Part shown: one piece after another, positions 37,100-46,101 of the stretch
Position numbering within the stretch: the stretch's first letter is position 1
How the letters are laid out: every line of letters starts with the position of its first letter
From: Marinifilum caeruleilacunae
GTDB lineage: Bacteria > Bacteroidota > Bacteroidia > Bacteroidales > Marinifilaceae
NCBI RefSeq assembly: GCF_013141825.1
Contig: NZ_RZNH01000031.1
Coordinates: 1 to 64,000, forward strand
Reading direction: 5' to 3'
DNA: 64,000 nucleotides
Notes under the pieces: generated by a model
What the model was told of the DNA's origin: nothing
Databases searched by the model: none
What the model saw: only the letters and a program-made list of their open reading frames with translations
Translations under genes and position numbers: made by a program

Positions 37100-38689
37100 C
37101 TACTTCTTTTTAACTCCCACTCTACATGCCCACTCCTGATATAATTTCTTCATTTCATTTGTCAGTTCCGGTTGTTCAGAACTCAAATCAAATAATTCAG
37201 TAGGATCTGATTTTAAATGATATAGCTCCCACTTTTTATCTCTATATGAAACCAATTTATAATCACCTAACCTTACCGCTGCAGCTCCGTTAAACTCCCA
37301 AAATAAAGGTTCCTTCCTTTCTTCAACTGTTTTATTATGAACCAAAGGCATTAAACTTCTTCCTTTTAATGAAACCAGCTTCTTGCCTTTATAAGTCTGC
37401 GGATACTTCGTTTCGGTTAATTCGAGTATGGTTGGCATAACATCCAAAATATGACCATAGTCATTTTTTATGATTCGTTTTCTTTTGATATATTTTGGCC
37501 AATACATTATGAAAGGTGTGGAGATTCCTCCCTCATGGATCCAATTCTTGTAAAATCTAAAAGGTGTGTTAGACACATTTGCCCATGGTTCTTTATAGGC
37601 TTTGTACGAACCTTTTTGTCCCACCACAGATCCATCTATATGCAATCCTCTTTCTTCCACACTTACGCTACATGCCCCATTATCCGATAAGAAAATAATT
37701 AAGGTATTCTCAGAAAGTTGATTTTTTTCTAATTCGTATAAGACACGACCAATCCCCTGATCCATCCGATCTACCATTGCCGCATATATCTGCATTAATC
37801 TAGCCCATTGCTTTTTATTTTCCTGCTTTTTCCAGGCTTCTACTGATTCAGGACGTGGCGATAACTTGATACTTTCATCCCAAATTCCCTCTCGAATCAT
37901 TTTATCAAACCTCTGCTGTCTGATAGAGTCCCAGCCAATATCATATTTTCCTTCATATTTTTCTATATCTTCAGGCAAAGCATGTAGAGGCCAATGAGGT
38001 GCATTGTATGCTAAATAGAGGAAAAAAGGTTTCTCCGATTGTTGCTTTACATGCTCCGAAATCATAGAAACCGCTGAATCGGTAAAAGCATCTGTCATAT
38101 AAAAGTCTGATTCAGGTGGAAACCAGCTTTGATCATTATTAGCCATCACCCTCTTTCTTTCCTGGTTTAAAATAAGCTCAAAATAACTGCTTGCCCCACT
38201 TATCAATCCAAAATGTTTATCAAATCCTCTTTTTACAGGCCAATGTTCTTTTCTTTCTCCTAAGTGCCATTTACCAGCCATATATGTTGAATAACCAACA
38301 TTTTTTAATATTTCTGCAATTGTAATTGATTTCTCGTTTAAAAATCCTTGATAAGGCCCTTCTGTGATTTCCTTATCCGATTCGGAAATCATCCCACCAA
38401 CTCCCGCTTCGTGATGATAGATACCCGTTAATAGGGAAGCACGGGAAGGACAACATTTTGTTTCATTGTAAAAATTTCTAAAACGAACTCCATTCTTAGC
38501 CAAACGATCCAGATTGGGAGTTGATATTTCACTTCCATAGCAGCCAATATCAGAATAGCCCATATCATCAGCCATAATTAAAATAATATTTGGCCTATCA
38601 TCCTTACTTTTCTTCTGTGAAAATGCCTTACCTGCATTAACAGAAATGATACACCAAACCAAGAATGATATAATGATGTGTTTTTTCAT
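37100..38689 (-). CDS. S1-family sulfatase (CCPSR, S1_4-like)
   Basis: A 529-residue exported arylsulfatase-type enzyme, with signal ending GKAFSQ. The ATG at 38689 is used; the codon before it is TTG. ADDMGYSD gives the first metal site. The FGly motif reads CCPSR: the first cysteine (79) is the modifiable one. It is followed by LLTGIYHHEAGVGGM, then GKWHLGERK and LSDNGACS. The CCPSR core with long loops resembles S1_4 arylsulfatases as I recall. It begins the sulfatase cluster below susCD and follows the DUF6807 gene by 40 bases. Confidence 0.88.
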   Translation of the reverse strand: MKKHIIISFLVWCIISVNAGKAFSQKKSKDDRPNIILIMADDMGYSDIGCYGSEISTPNLDRLAKNGVRFRNFYNETKCCPSRASLLTGIYHHEAGVGGMISESDKEITEGPYQGFLNEKSITIAEILKNVGYSTYMAGKWHLGERKEHWPVKRGFDKHFGLISGASSYFELILNQERKRVMANNDQSWFPPESDFYMTDAFTDSAVSMISEHVKQQSEKPFFLYLAYNAPHWPLHALPEDIEKYEGKYDIGWDSIRQQRFDKMIREGIWDESIKLSPRPESVEAWKKQENKKQWARLMQIYAAMVDRMDQGIGRVLYELEKNQLSENTLIIFLSDNGACSVSVEERGLHIDGSVVGQKGSYKAYKEPWANVSNTPFRFYKNWIHEGGISTPFIMYWPKYIKRKRIIKNDYGHILDVMPTILELTETKYPQTYKGKKLVSLKGRSLMPLVHNKTVEERKEPLFWEFNGAAAVRLGDYKLVSYRDKKWELYHLKSDPTELFDLSSEQPELTNEMKKLYQEWACRVGVKKK

Positions 38690-38729
38690 CAAAATCTCTT
38701 TTAATCAGATTCTTTTTAATATTTTAAAC

Positions 38730-39755
38730 TTAAATCTCAGATGCAAAATCAAGAAAACTATTTTCTATTTCTTTCGTTGACAAATGTTTACCTGAATGAA
38801 TAATCATTCTGTATTTAAAGACAACCGACTCTCCTTGCATCAACTTGAAGTTTAACTCTTTTTTTCCTTTGGTAAATACCTTTTGTCCCAATGGATTTGC
38901 TGCAAACAAACCATATCCTCTAGCCATCCAATGTGTTGGATATCCAACATTATCAGGGTGATCAATTATAGCGATAGTAATACCATTACCTTGTATATCC
39001 CCCTGAAGCATTACCCATTTCGCTCGACATGACCATACATTGTTGCCTTGTAAACCTTCACTGCTGATATAATTGCCAGTAACAATTTCATTATCTATTT
39101 TTTTAAAAGTATTGGGTAAACCTAAATCATTCGTAAAGGTTGCAGGTTTTAATGAGGGTAACTCCAATTCTCTTCTTACCCTAATTCCAAACAATCCTTC
39201 TTTGCTATCATTAAAGAAAATATCTTGAGATTCTGCAGTTAATTTGGTGATGCGATCAATAAAGCGGATTTTGCCTTTTTCACTAAATACCATGCTGGTT
39301 TCTTCCCTCAACAGCTTTGTGTTATTTTTATCGGTCCAGTAGGCTTCATACTTCAGCTCCCCAGATTCACCACTTGTAACTTTTAGTAATTTTTTCAAAG
39401 TGATTCTTCCATATTTGCCTTTTCTCTCACTAGGAATAGCTTTAGAATTGTTCCAAAAATCAATTCCGCTTACATCTCCATAATTGAACCAAACTCCAAC
39501 TTGATGTGGGTGATCAATTCTTTCATTTTTCCTCGTATCAATTGGGAAACCTCTGGTTATTGTGTTGCCATTGGCAGTTTTAACTGGATATAGAATGGGC
39601 TTTTCATAATCACTTGAATACCTGAAAACAGTGAATATTTCTCCACTGACCAACACTTTTACTTGCTGTTTGTTTGGGTCATCCTGAAGTTTAATTTTTT
39701 GTCCAAAGCAAGTTTGAAAAATGTTCAATAACACTATGACTACAACAAGTCTCAT
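38730..39755 (-). CDS. DUF6807 (PmoA-like) exported protein
   Basis: A 341-residue protein with a short signal ending CFGQ. The sequence matches the PmoA-like family (PF14100, now DUF6807) in HPHQVGVWFNYGDVSGIDFWNN and the following DSKEGLFGIRVRRELELP. Despite the name, relatives are found in polysaccharide loci beside Gfo/Idh oxidoreductases and have no settled function. It is the first gene after susD, separated from it by a perfect 14-bp hairpin. A glycan-related role is inferred from position only. Confidence 0.75.
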   Translation of the reverse strand: MRLVVVIVLLNIFQTCFGQKIKLQDDPNKQQVKVLVSGEIFTVFRYSSDYEKPILYPVKTANGNTITRGFPIDTRKNERIDHPHQVGVWFNYGDVSGIDFWNNSKAIPSERKGKYGRITLKKLLKVTSGESGELKYEAYWTDKNNTKLLREETSMVFSEKGKIRFIDRITKLTAESQDIFFNDSKEGLFGIRVRRELELPSLKPATFTNDLGLPNTFKKIDNEIVTGNYISSEGLQGNNVWSCRAKWVMLQGDIQGNGITIAIIDHPDNVGYPTHWMARGYGLFAANPLGQKVFTKGKKELNFKLMQGESVVFKYRMIIHSGKHLSTKEIENSFLDFASEI

Positions 39756-39792
39756 TCTGAGTAATATTGCATTTTTTTGACATTAATATTAA

Positions 39793-39822
39793 TTAATACC
39801 CAGAATAAATTCTGGGTATTAA
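39793..39822 (-). repeat. Strong stem-loop between susD and downstream genes
   Basis: A perfect 14-bp stem (39793-39806 with 39809-39822) with the bases AA at the tip. No T-run follows on the leftward strand. It may protect the 3' end of the susCD message or partly stop transcription, so that susCD is more abundant than the downstream enzymes. Confidence 0.6.
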
Positions 39823-39844
39823 TACATTTGTTTAGCCTATATGA

Positions 39845-41698
39845 TCATGGATTATAACCTTCATCCGGGTATCCTGCTGGTGTAAAGTCAACAGTTGTAC
39901 TACCACCATATCCTATATTCTGGTCTAATAAATTGTCTTTATTAGCATCAATAGCTGAAGATGGGAACGCCCACAATTTATAATGATCTTCTACATAATA
40001 CATTGAGGTTGGATTGTATAACCTTGTTCTTTCAAGATACTTTCCTGTTCTAAGTAATGTAATTTTACGCTCCTCTTCTGCCACTAATTCTCTAGCTCTT
40101 TCATCAAGTATAAAATCAAGCGATACCTGGTCTGCATTAATTAAGGATGCATTTGCTCTTTCCCTTACTTTATTAATCCATATGGCTGCATCAGCACTAT
40201 TATTCATCATAAAAAATGCTTCAGCATATAGTAAATATGATTCGGAAATACGCAAATAACCAGTTTCGTGATAAACTTGTTCACGTTGGCTAAAATCAGT
40301 TGTCTCATCAGCGTTAATTTCCCACTTTCTTGAATAAGAAAATGTATGTTTATCAGAATTATCTGGATAACCTAATGCATCTGCAGTATAATTGAAGTGA
40401 GTATATAATGTATCTCCTTCATTATTCTTATCATTATAACTTGGTCCATCTTCAGGTTCAATAATTGCAGAGTCTAAAGGAAAAGTGCTTGGATCTGTTA
40501 GAACTCCATTTTCATTCCAGTCGTATACGAAATACCTGCGAATTACTTCACCCTGGCCTCTGACATCATTCATTTCATAAAGGAAGTTATCTCTACCATC
40601 GGTATGTTCCCAAATCCAACTATTAATGATATTTCTGGAATCTTCTTTATTTCTGGCATATAAATCATATGCCTCTTCATCAAACATTGACCAAGGAGTC
40701 ATTAAATAACGTCCTTTACCAAAACCACCGAAACGTTCATACCATTCAGCCGTTTGATCAATTTTTTTATACTTCCTATATTCATTAATATAAGCATCAT
40801 TGATCGATAATTTAGTTGATCCCGGTAAATCTGTACCATTTGCAAAAACAAAGAATGTTTCGGTATTTCCTGAACTTGCGTAAGGATTATTGAAAATATC
40901 CATAAAATAATTGCCATCTTCTTCGTTTGCCGTGCTGCCAAAACGATTTGTTATCAGACTATATTCAGAAGATTCGCAAAGAGGCTGTAGCACATCACTC
41001 GCTTTTTGAAATTCACCCAATGACAAATACAATTCACCTAAATAATGTCTCGCTACTGCACCATTAATGTGTGTCATGTCATCACCTTTCAATGGCAGAT
41101 TAGCAACTGCAAATTCAAGGTCTTCCTGCATTTGAGCTTTAATTTCCTCTACAGAATTACGCTCCCAGGCATTAGAATAATTTGATCCTGTAATCTCATT
41201 CACATTTAACGGAACAGGTCCAAAGGCATAAATTAATAGACGATATGCCCAAGCACGTGCTACTCTAGCTTGCGATACTACAGCATTCTTGTTATTTAAA
41301 TCTTCCTCCTCACTTAAACCTTGCCAATCTACATCTCCTTCCGCTCTTTCAATAATCATATTCGTGTTGTTTATTAATTGGTAAAGCCAATCGTAAACAT
41401 CACTTGATTCTTCAAAACCTGAAGCGTATTCAGTGAAATTGTTCACAGAGCCATATCTTGATGAAACCATATCAGTATTTAATACCCATAATTGATCCCG
41501 GCTCATTCTATCTCCATTTCCTTTGATCTCTCTCATCATTGCATATACCGAATTCATTGCTGAGTTGAAACCAGAATATTCTATAAACAGATTTTCTGCA
41601 TAAATTGCGTCTTGCGGATCTTCCTCAAGAAAATCATTTTCGTCGCAACTGCTTAATAAAATCAATATACTTAACAGTGATATAATTATTTTATTCAT
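39845..41698 (-). CDS. susD: SusD/RagB-like surface glycan-binding lipoprotein
   Basis: A 617-residue lipoprotein (lipobox LSSC) of the SusD family, which closes over the SusC channel and binds glycan. Family features are the N-terminal FLEEDPQDAIYAENLF region, tetratricopeptide-like helices (ARAWAYRLLIYAFGPVPL, RHYLGELYLSLGEFQKASDVL) and the C-terminal RERANASLINADQVSLDFILDERARELVAEE block. It follows susC by 19 bases. SusD defines this as a PUL. Specificity cannot be read from sequence. Confidence 0.95.
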   Translation of the reverse strand: MNKIIISLLSILILLSSCDENDFLEEDPQDAIYAENLFIEYSGFNSAMNSVYAMMREIKGNGDRMSRDQLWVLNTDMVSSRYGSVNNFTEYASGFEESSDVYDWLYQLINNTNMIIERAEGDVDWQGLSEEEDLNNKNAVVSQARVARAWAYRLLIYAFGPVPLNVNEITGSNYSNAWERNSVEEIKAQMQEDLEFAVANLPLKGDDMTHINGAVARHYLGELYLSLGEFQKASDVLQPLCESSEYSLITNRFGSTANEEDGNYFMDIFNNPYASSGNTETFFVFANGTDLPGSTKLSINDAYINEYRKYKKIDQTAEWYERFGGFGKGRYLMTPWSMFDEEAYDLYARNKEDSRNIINSWIWEHTDGRDNFLYEMNDVRGQGEVIRRYFVYDWNENGVLTDPSTFPLDSAIIEPEDGPSYNDKNNEGDTLYTHFNYTADALGYPDNSDKHTFSYSRKWEINADETTDFSQREQVYHETGYLRISESYLLYAEAFFMMNNSADAAIWINKVRERANASLINADQVSLDFILDERARELVAEEERKITLLRTGKYLERTRLYNPTSMYYVEDHYKLWAFPSSAIDANKDNLLDQNIGYGGSTTVDFTPAGYPDEGYNP

Positions 41699-41717
41699 GA
41701 TTCTCTAATTTTAATAA

Positions 41718-44700
41718 TTAAAATGTAATACGTGTACCAATGATTATACTAACAGGACGAGGAATTTCTATACTCTTTTTCGAACCTGTATCTTCTCCCG
41801 TGTAGTATTCTGGATCAATGCCATCCCATTCTGTCCATGTGTACACATTTTTTAGATTAGCATACACTTCAAAATCACTGATCCATTTATGCTTTTCAAC
41901 AAGAGACTTAAAATTATAAGCCAAAGATATATCCTGTAAACGTACATAACTTGCATCTTCATAAGGATAAAGTTCTATCCCAGGGGTTAAACCACCCATA
42001 TTAATTCCAGGAAGATCTGTAGTTGCATTATCAGGTGTCCAATAAGTTGCATTTAACTTACGTCTTGGGCCAAAATTATCATTGTTAACCAGGGTGTTTC
42101 TTTTTGTTACTCCCCATACTCCATTTAAGAAGAAGCTAAATGTCCAATTTTTATAAATGAATGTATTTTTAAGACCTGCTGTAAAATCAGGGTTTTGATC
42201 TCCTTGGATTTCTTTATCTGCTGTACCATCAATTTTACCATCACCATTTACATCCTTTACAATAGGCTGACCAGGACGAGCAGTAGAAGACATTAAAACA
42301 ATTTCATCTGCAACTTCTGGCTTTAACTGGTAGTTATTATTAGCATCGAGCACATAATTACCTTGACCGTCAGTGATAAAATCCGACTTCTGTAAAATTC
42401 TATCTAAAGAGTAATCGAAATTGACATTTACAGGATGCCCAATAAACCACTCACTAGCAACATCATCGATATAATGTCCATCTGCATTTTTTAATCCAAC
42501 ATTTTCAATTTCAGATTTAAATGATGAAGCATTTAAGGATGTTTTCCAAGTAAAATCTTTTGTTGAAATATTTACAGTAGATATCTGTATTTCAAAACCT
42601 TTGGTAGATGTTTCACCAATATTTCTTAAAATACTGGTTGTTCCGTTAACTCCTGATATTGTTTCAGATAACAATAGATCTTCTGTACTAGATGAAAATA
42701 CATCGAAGGCACCAAATACTCTACCGCCAAACAGTGTAAAATCCAAACCAGCATTAATTGACTTGGTTGTTTCCCAACTTAAATCTGGGTTATCCAATGT
42801 TTCAGCATAATATCCTGTTTGCACACCATCATTCTCATCAATATAGTCATTCGAATTCATTCTACGCAGCGTTTCGTATGCACTCACTGCCTCATTCCCA
42901 GACTCACCATAAGACAATCTAAATTTCAGTGCATCCACAGCTTCCACATCCGACATAAAACTTTCATTGGAAATGTTCCAACCTAGAGCAACAGATGGAA
43001 ACCATCCGAACTTTTTATTATCTCCAAATTGTGAAGCACCATCTCTTCTCATTGTGGCTGTAATTAAATATCGACTATCATATACATAATTTGCTCTGAA
43101 CATTTGGGATAATGAACTTCTTTCCCACTTTGTTGCTGAACCCGTCAATATTTCAGCATTTTCAGGTTGATAATATCCCATTACATCACTCTGAAATCCT
43201 TTACCAATCATTCCATCCGTTTCTTCTATACTTTCCTGAATACTGTATAAGGCTGTTAAGAATATTGAGTGTTTTCCAAAATCACGGTTATAACTTAAAA
43301 TATTATCAATTGTCCATGATTTCGATGTTTTGTCATTAATTTCAAGATATCCATTATAAATTGATCCCGATACGGTATTGTTACCTTTATAAGTCTTATC
43401 CTCTCGATATTTAGTTTGATATCCAGCATTAAGTTTATAATGTAATCCTTGAACTTTTGGGATATCAATATCCAAGAAATGATTTGTAATTATTCTCGTT
43501 TCTTTATCTTCATTCTCATACAATAAAGGTTCTAAAGGATTCATAACTGAAGAATCTTCATCAGTTGGAGTTAAATCGATAGTTCCATCAGCATTATAAG
43601 CATTATAGGTAGGGCTCATTCTAAATGCACCTCGGCTTGTACCCCAGTCTGCAGGCTCACCACTTCTATCGTAAAATCCCAATTGAGTGTTTGTTCCATA
43701 AGTTATGCCATGTCCCAAATCAAAGCTAAGATTTAGGCGGTAAACGAATCGCTCAAAGTCATCACCTTTGGCAACACCTTCATTTTTACCATAAATGGCA
43801 GACATGTAATACTTATTCTTTTCACTCCCTCCTGAGATGGATAAATTGTGCTCTTGTTTGTGTCCAACTCTTGAGGCCAAGTCTACCCAATCAGTATCTC
43901 GTCCTCCTTCAGGATACGCAAAGGCATTGGCTATTTGTTGTAGAACTGTCCAATCTGATGTTGCATCAGGATAGTTAGCCAATATATTATTCTTCACTTC
44001 ATCCCAAGTTTGTCCAGGATATCCCTCCATAAAAGCCGCAATGTCCGTATTACTGCTTGCATCTCCCTGAAATGCATTATCGATCACCTTACTAATTGAT
44101 AAGGTATTGCTAGGAGAAGCAAGTACATTAGAAACATTTCTTTGCCATATATCACTCCAATAATCAGAGGCATTTTGCATATCAGGTAAGTCGCCTATAA
44201 AATCCCAACTATAACTACCGCTATATGAGACTGTCATTTTTCCAGCTTTACCCTTTTTGGTAGTGATTAAAATTACACCATTAGAACCTCTCGATCCGTA
44301 AATCGCAGTGGATGATGCATCTTTTAACACCTCCATACTTTCAATATCGTTTGAATTAAGCTCAGAAAGAGATCCGTCGAATGGTATTCCATCCAAAACA
44401 ATTAGAGGTTCATTACTTGCAGTAATTGAGTTTTGTCCTCGAATTAAGATGGTACCATCATCTTCAGCACTTGAGTTATTTGTGGTAACAGTTATACCAG
44501 CCATATTACCTTGTAGAGCCTGCACAATATTCGTTTGAGATTGTTCTCGAAGCACATCTGTATTAAAAGAAGCTACAGAACCAGTGATATCGCTTTTTTT
44601 CTGAGTTCCATAACCAATTGCAACAACTTCATTAAGTCCAATAGCATCAACCTCCAACATGACATCAATAACCTTTTGGTTGGAAATCTCAATTTCCTCG

Positions 44701-45041
44701 CTCTTCATTCCGATAAATGAAAAAACCAAAATAGAGCCCTGATTCACTGATATCGAATAATTTCCATCAATATCAGTAATAGTACCTTCGGTTGTTCCTT
44801 TAATAAAGACATTTACACCAGGAATTGGAAATTCATTTGTTGCGTCTTTTACAACACCTGTAATCAACTGTTTGTCACTCTGAAAATTCCCATTCAGGCC
44901 ATTTTTATCTGTCTTGGTACTAGCAGATACAATTCCTGTACTAAGAATAATAAACGACAACAGAGACATAACTCTGGTCATTATCAGCAATTTTCTATTG
45001 CAATTACTGAAATAATTTTTCCTTAATCGTTTGTTTTTCAT
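41718..45041 (-). CDS. susC: SusC/RagA-like TonB-dependent outer-membrane transporter
   Basis: A 1107-residue outer-membrane transporter. After a signal (hydrophobic residues 24-38) comes a CarboxypepD_reg-like domain (about 57-135, GVVKDATNEFPIPGVNVFIKG), the TonB box/plug region (AIGYGTQKKSDITGSVASF, VLDGIPFDG, IYGSRGSNGVILITTKKG) and a beta-barrel ending in ITF. It imports oligosaccharides using TonB energy. It has no STN domain, so it should not signal through a FecR-type anti-sigma factor, although an ECF sigma gene lies upstream. Confidence 0.96.
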   Translation of the reverse strand: MKNKRLRKNYFSNCNRKLLIMTRVMSLLSFIILSTGIVSASTKTDKNGLNGNFQSDKQLITGVVKDATNEFPIPGVNVFIKGTTEGTITDIDGNYSISVNQGSILVFSFIGMKSEEIEISNQKVIDVMLEVDAIGLNEVVAIGYGTQKKSDITGSVASFNTDVLREQSQTNIVQALQGNMAGITVTTNNSSAEDDGTILIRGQNSITASNEPLIVLDGIPFDGSLSELNSNDIESMEVLKDASSTAIYGSRGSNGVILITTKKGKAGKMTVSYSGSYSWDFIGDLPDMQNASDYWSDIWQRNVSNVLASPSNTLSISKVIDNAFQGDASSNTDIAAFMEGYPGQTWDEVKNNILANYPDATSDWTVLQQIANAFAYPEGGRDTDWVDLASRVGHKQEHNLSISGGSEKNKYYMSAIYGKNEGVAKGDDFERFVYRLNLSFDLGHGITYGTNTQLGFYDRSGEPADWGTSRGAFRMSPTYNAYNADGTIDLTPTDEDSSVMNPLEPLLYENEDKETRIITNHFLDIDIPKVQGLHYKLNAGYQTKYREDKTYKGNNTVSGSIYNGYLEINDKTSKSWTIDNILSYNRDFGKHSIFLTALYSIQESIEETDGMIGKGFQSDVMGYYQPENAEILTGSATKWERSSLSQMFRANYVYDSRYLITATMRRDGASQFGDNKKFGWFPSVALGWNISNESFMSDVEAVDALKFRLSYGESGNEAVSAYETLRRMNSNDYIDENDGVQTGYYAETLDNPDLSWETTKSINAGLDFTLFGGRVFGAFDVFSSSTEDLLLSETISGVNGTTSILRNIGETSTKGFEIQISTVNISTKDFTWKTSLNASSFKSEIENVGLKNADGHYIDDVASEWFIGHPVNVNFDYSLDRILQKSDFITDGQGNYVLDANNNYQLKPEVADEIVLMSSTARPGQPIVKDVNGDGKIDGTADKEIQGDQNPDFTAGLKNTFIYKNWTFSFFLNGVWGVTKRNTLVNNDNFGPRRKLNATYWTPDNATTDLPGINMGGLTPGIELYPYEDASYVRLQDISLAYNFKSLVEKHKWISDFEVYANLKNVYTWTEWDGIDPEYYTGEDTGSKKSIEIPRPVSIIIGTRITF

Positions 45042-45508
45042 AGGATTAATTTTAGGTAGATCTATAAACCTTAAACCAATTGGTATAAGGATAAATACAT
45101 ATCAACATTCTTAATAGAAATCTTGTCTAATAATTAATTCAATCTAAGATTTCCATTTTATTATTTTCGATTAACCATAAATGGCCGAATAATTTGCACT
45201 TAAGAATAATTGAGTCAACATGATTTATTTTATTACAGACAACATCCAATTTTTAGTATTTGGCATGTTAGTAATTTTATCAATAAGTCTCATCAATTCT
45301 TTAGCTAAATATTCAGTTAATTATAATTCAAAGGTTTGCGTAGCATCTTTAAAAAAATTATCATTCTTTTAAGTCATTTCCTTACATATTTCTATTCTTC
45401 CAAACGAAATCAGACTTCTACCCCCTTAAGAAAACATGCGCTTTTTTTCTATCTTCGTTTAAATAGAATAATTCCAAGCTCATTAACAGCATTGTATTCA
45501 ATAGTCGT
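45042..45508. other. susC upstream region
   Basis: A 467-base AT-rich stretch without a convincing gene. It must contain the leftward promoter and leader of susC. I found no clear TAnnTTTG on that strand. An open frame at 45336-45521 on the other strand overlaps the sigma gene and looks like noise. Confidence 0.6.
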
Positions 45509-46051
45509 TTATTCCATATAAATACTCAATTGCTTTCTAAATATCCTCAAAGCTTTACTCATCTGTGTTTCAACTGTTTTCACAGAAAGATCTAGCTCAC
45601 TAGCAATCTCCCTATATGTAAAACCATCATCGCGACTTAATGAAAATATCCTTCTACACTGTTTTGGTAGACTGATTTTTGTATTTTCAATTCTTGCCGA
45701 AATTTCTGTTTCTAATGCCAAATCATTCATTAAGCAAAAGTTGTTGTATAAATACAGATATCTACTTAGCCTTTTCTTTTCAACTTTTTTGTATCTTATA
45801 TTATCTATTGCGCCATTATAAACAGAACGAAACAGATACTTTTTTGCTTCGTTATTCGAATTTGAATTACCAAACTTTATCCAATAGTTTATAAATACTT
45901 CCTGAACTATATCTTCACTTTGATTTAAATCTCCAATAAACCTATTTGCATAATGTACCAAGGAAACATACAATTCATTAAAAAGCACATTAAACCCTTC
46001 ACTTAAATCTCTGTCTTTTAGCAAATTCACTGTTGAACTTTGACCTTTCAT
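45509..46051 (-). CDS. ECF-type RNA polymerase sigma factor
   Basis: A 180-residue sigma-70 of the extracytoplasmic-function group. Region 2 is seen in FNELYVSLVHYANRFIGDLNQSEDIVQEVFINYW, and region 4 in LPKQCRRIFSLSRDDGFTYREIASELDLSVKTVETQMSKAL. The ATG at 46051 is chosen over the GTG before it. In Bacteroidetes these usually sit next to a FecR-like anti-sigma gene; none is visible here. The gene lies 50 bases after the DUF1080 gene, in the same direction, and upstream of susC, so it may control the PUL. Confidence 0.88.
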   Translation of the reverse strand: MKGQSSTVNLLKDRDLSEGFNVLFNELYVSLVHYANRFIGDLNQSEDIVQEVFINYWIKFGNSNSNNEAKKYLFRSVYNGAIDNIRYKKVEKKRLSRYLYLYNNFCLMNDLALETEISARIENTKISLPKQCRRIFSLSRDDGFTYREIASELDLSVKTVETQMSKALRIFRKQLSIYME

Positions 46052-46101
46052 CACTTTGATAATTCAAATTCTTTAAGATTTTTGCGCAGTATTCACAACT
46101 C

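Noticed and set aside
45336-45521. Short rightward open frame (about 61 codons) upstream of susC
   Set aside because: It has no recognised domain, is in an AT-rich leader and overlaps the end of the sigma gene on the other strand.
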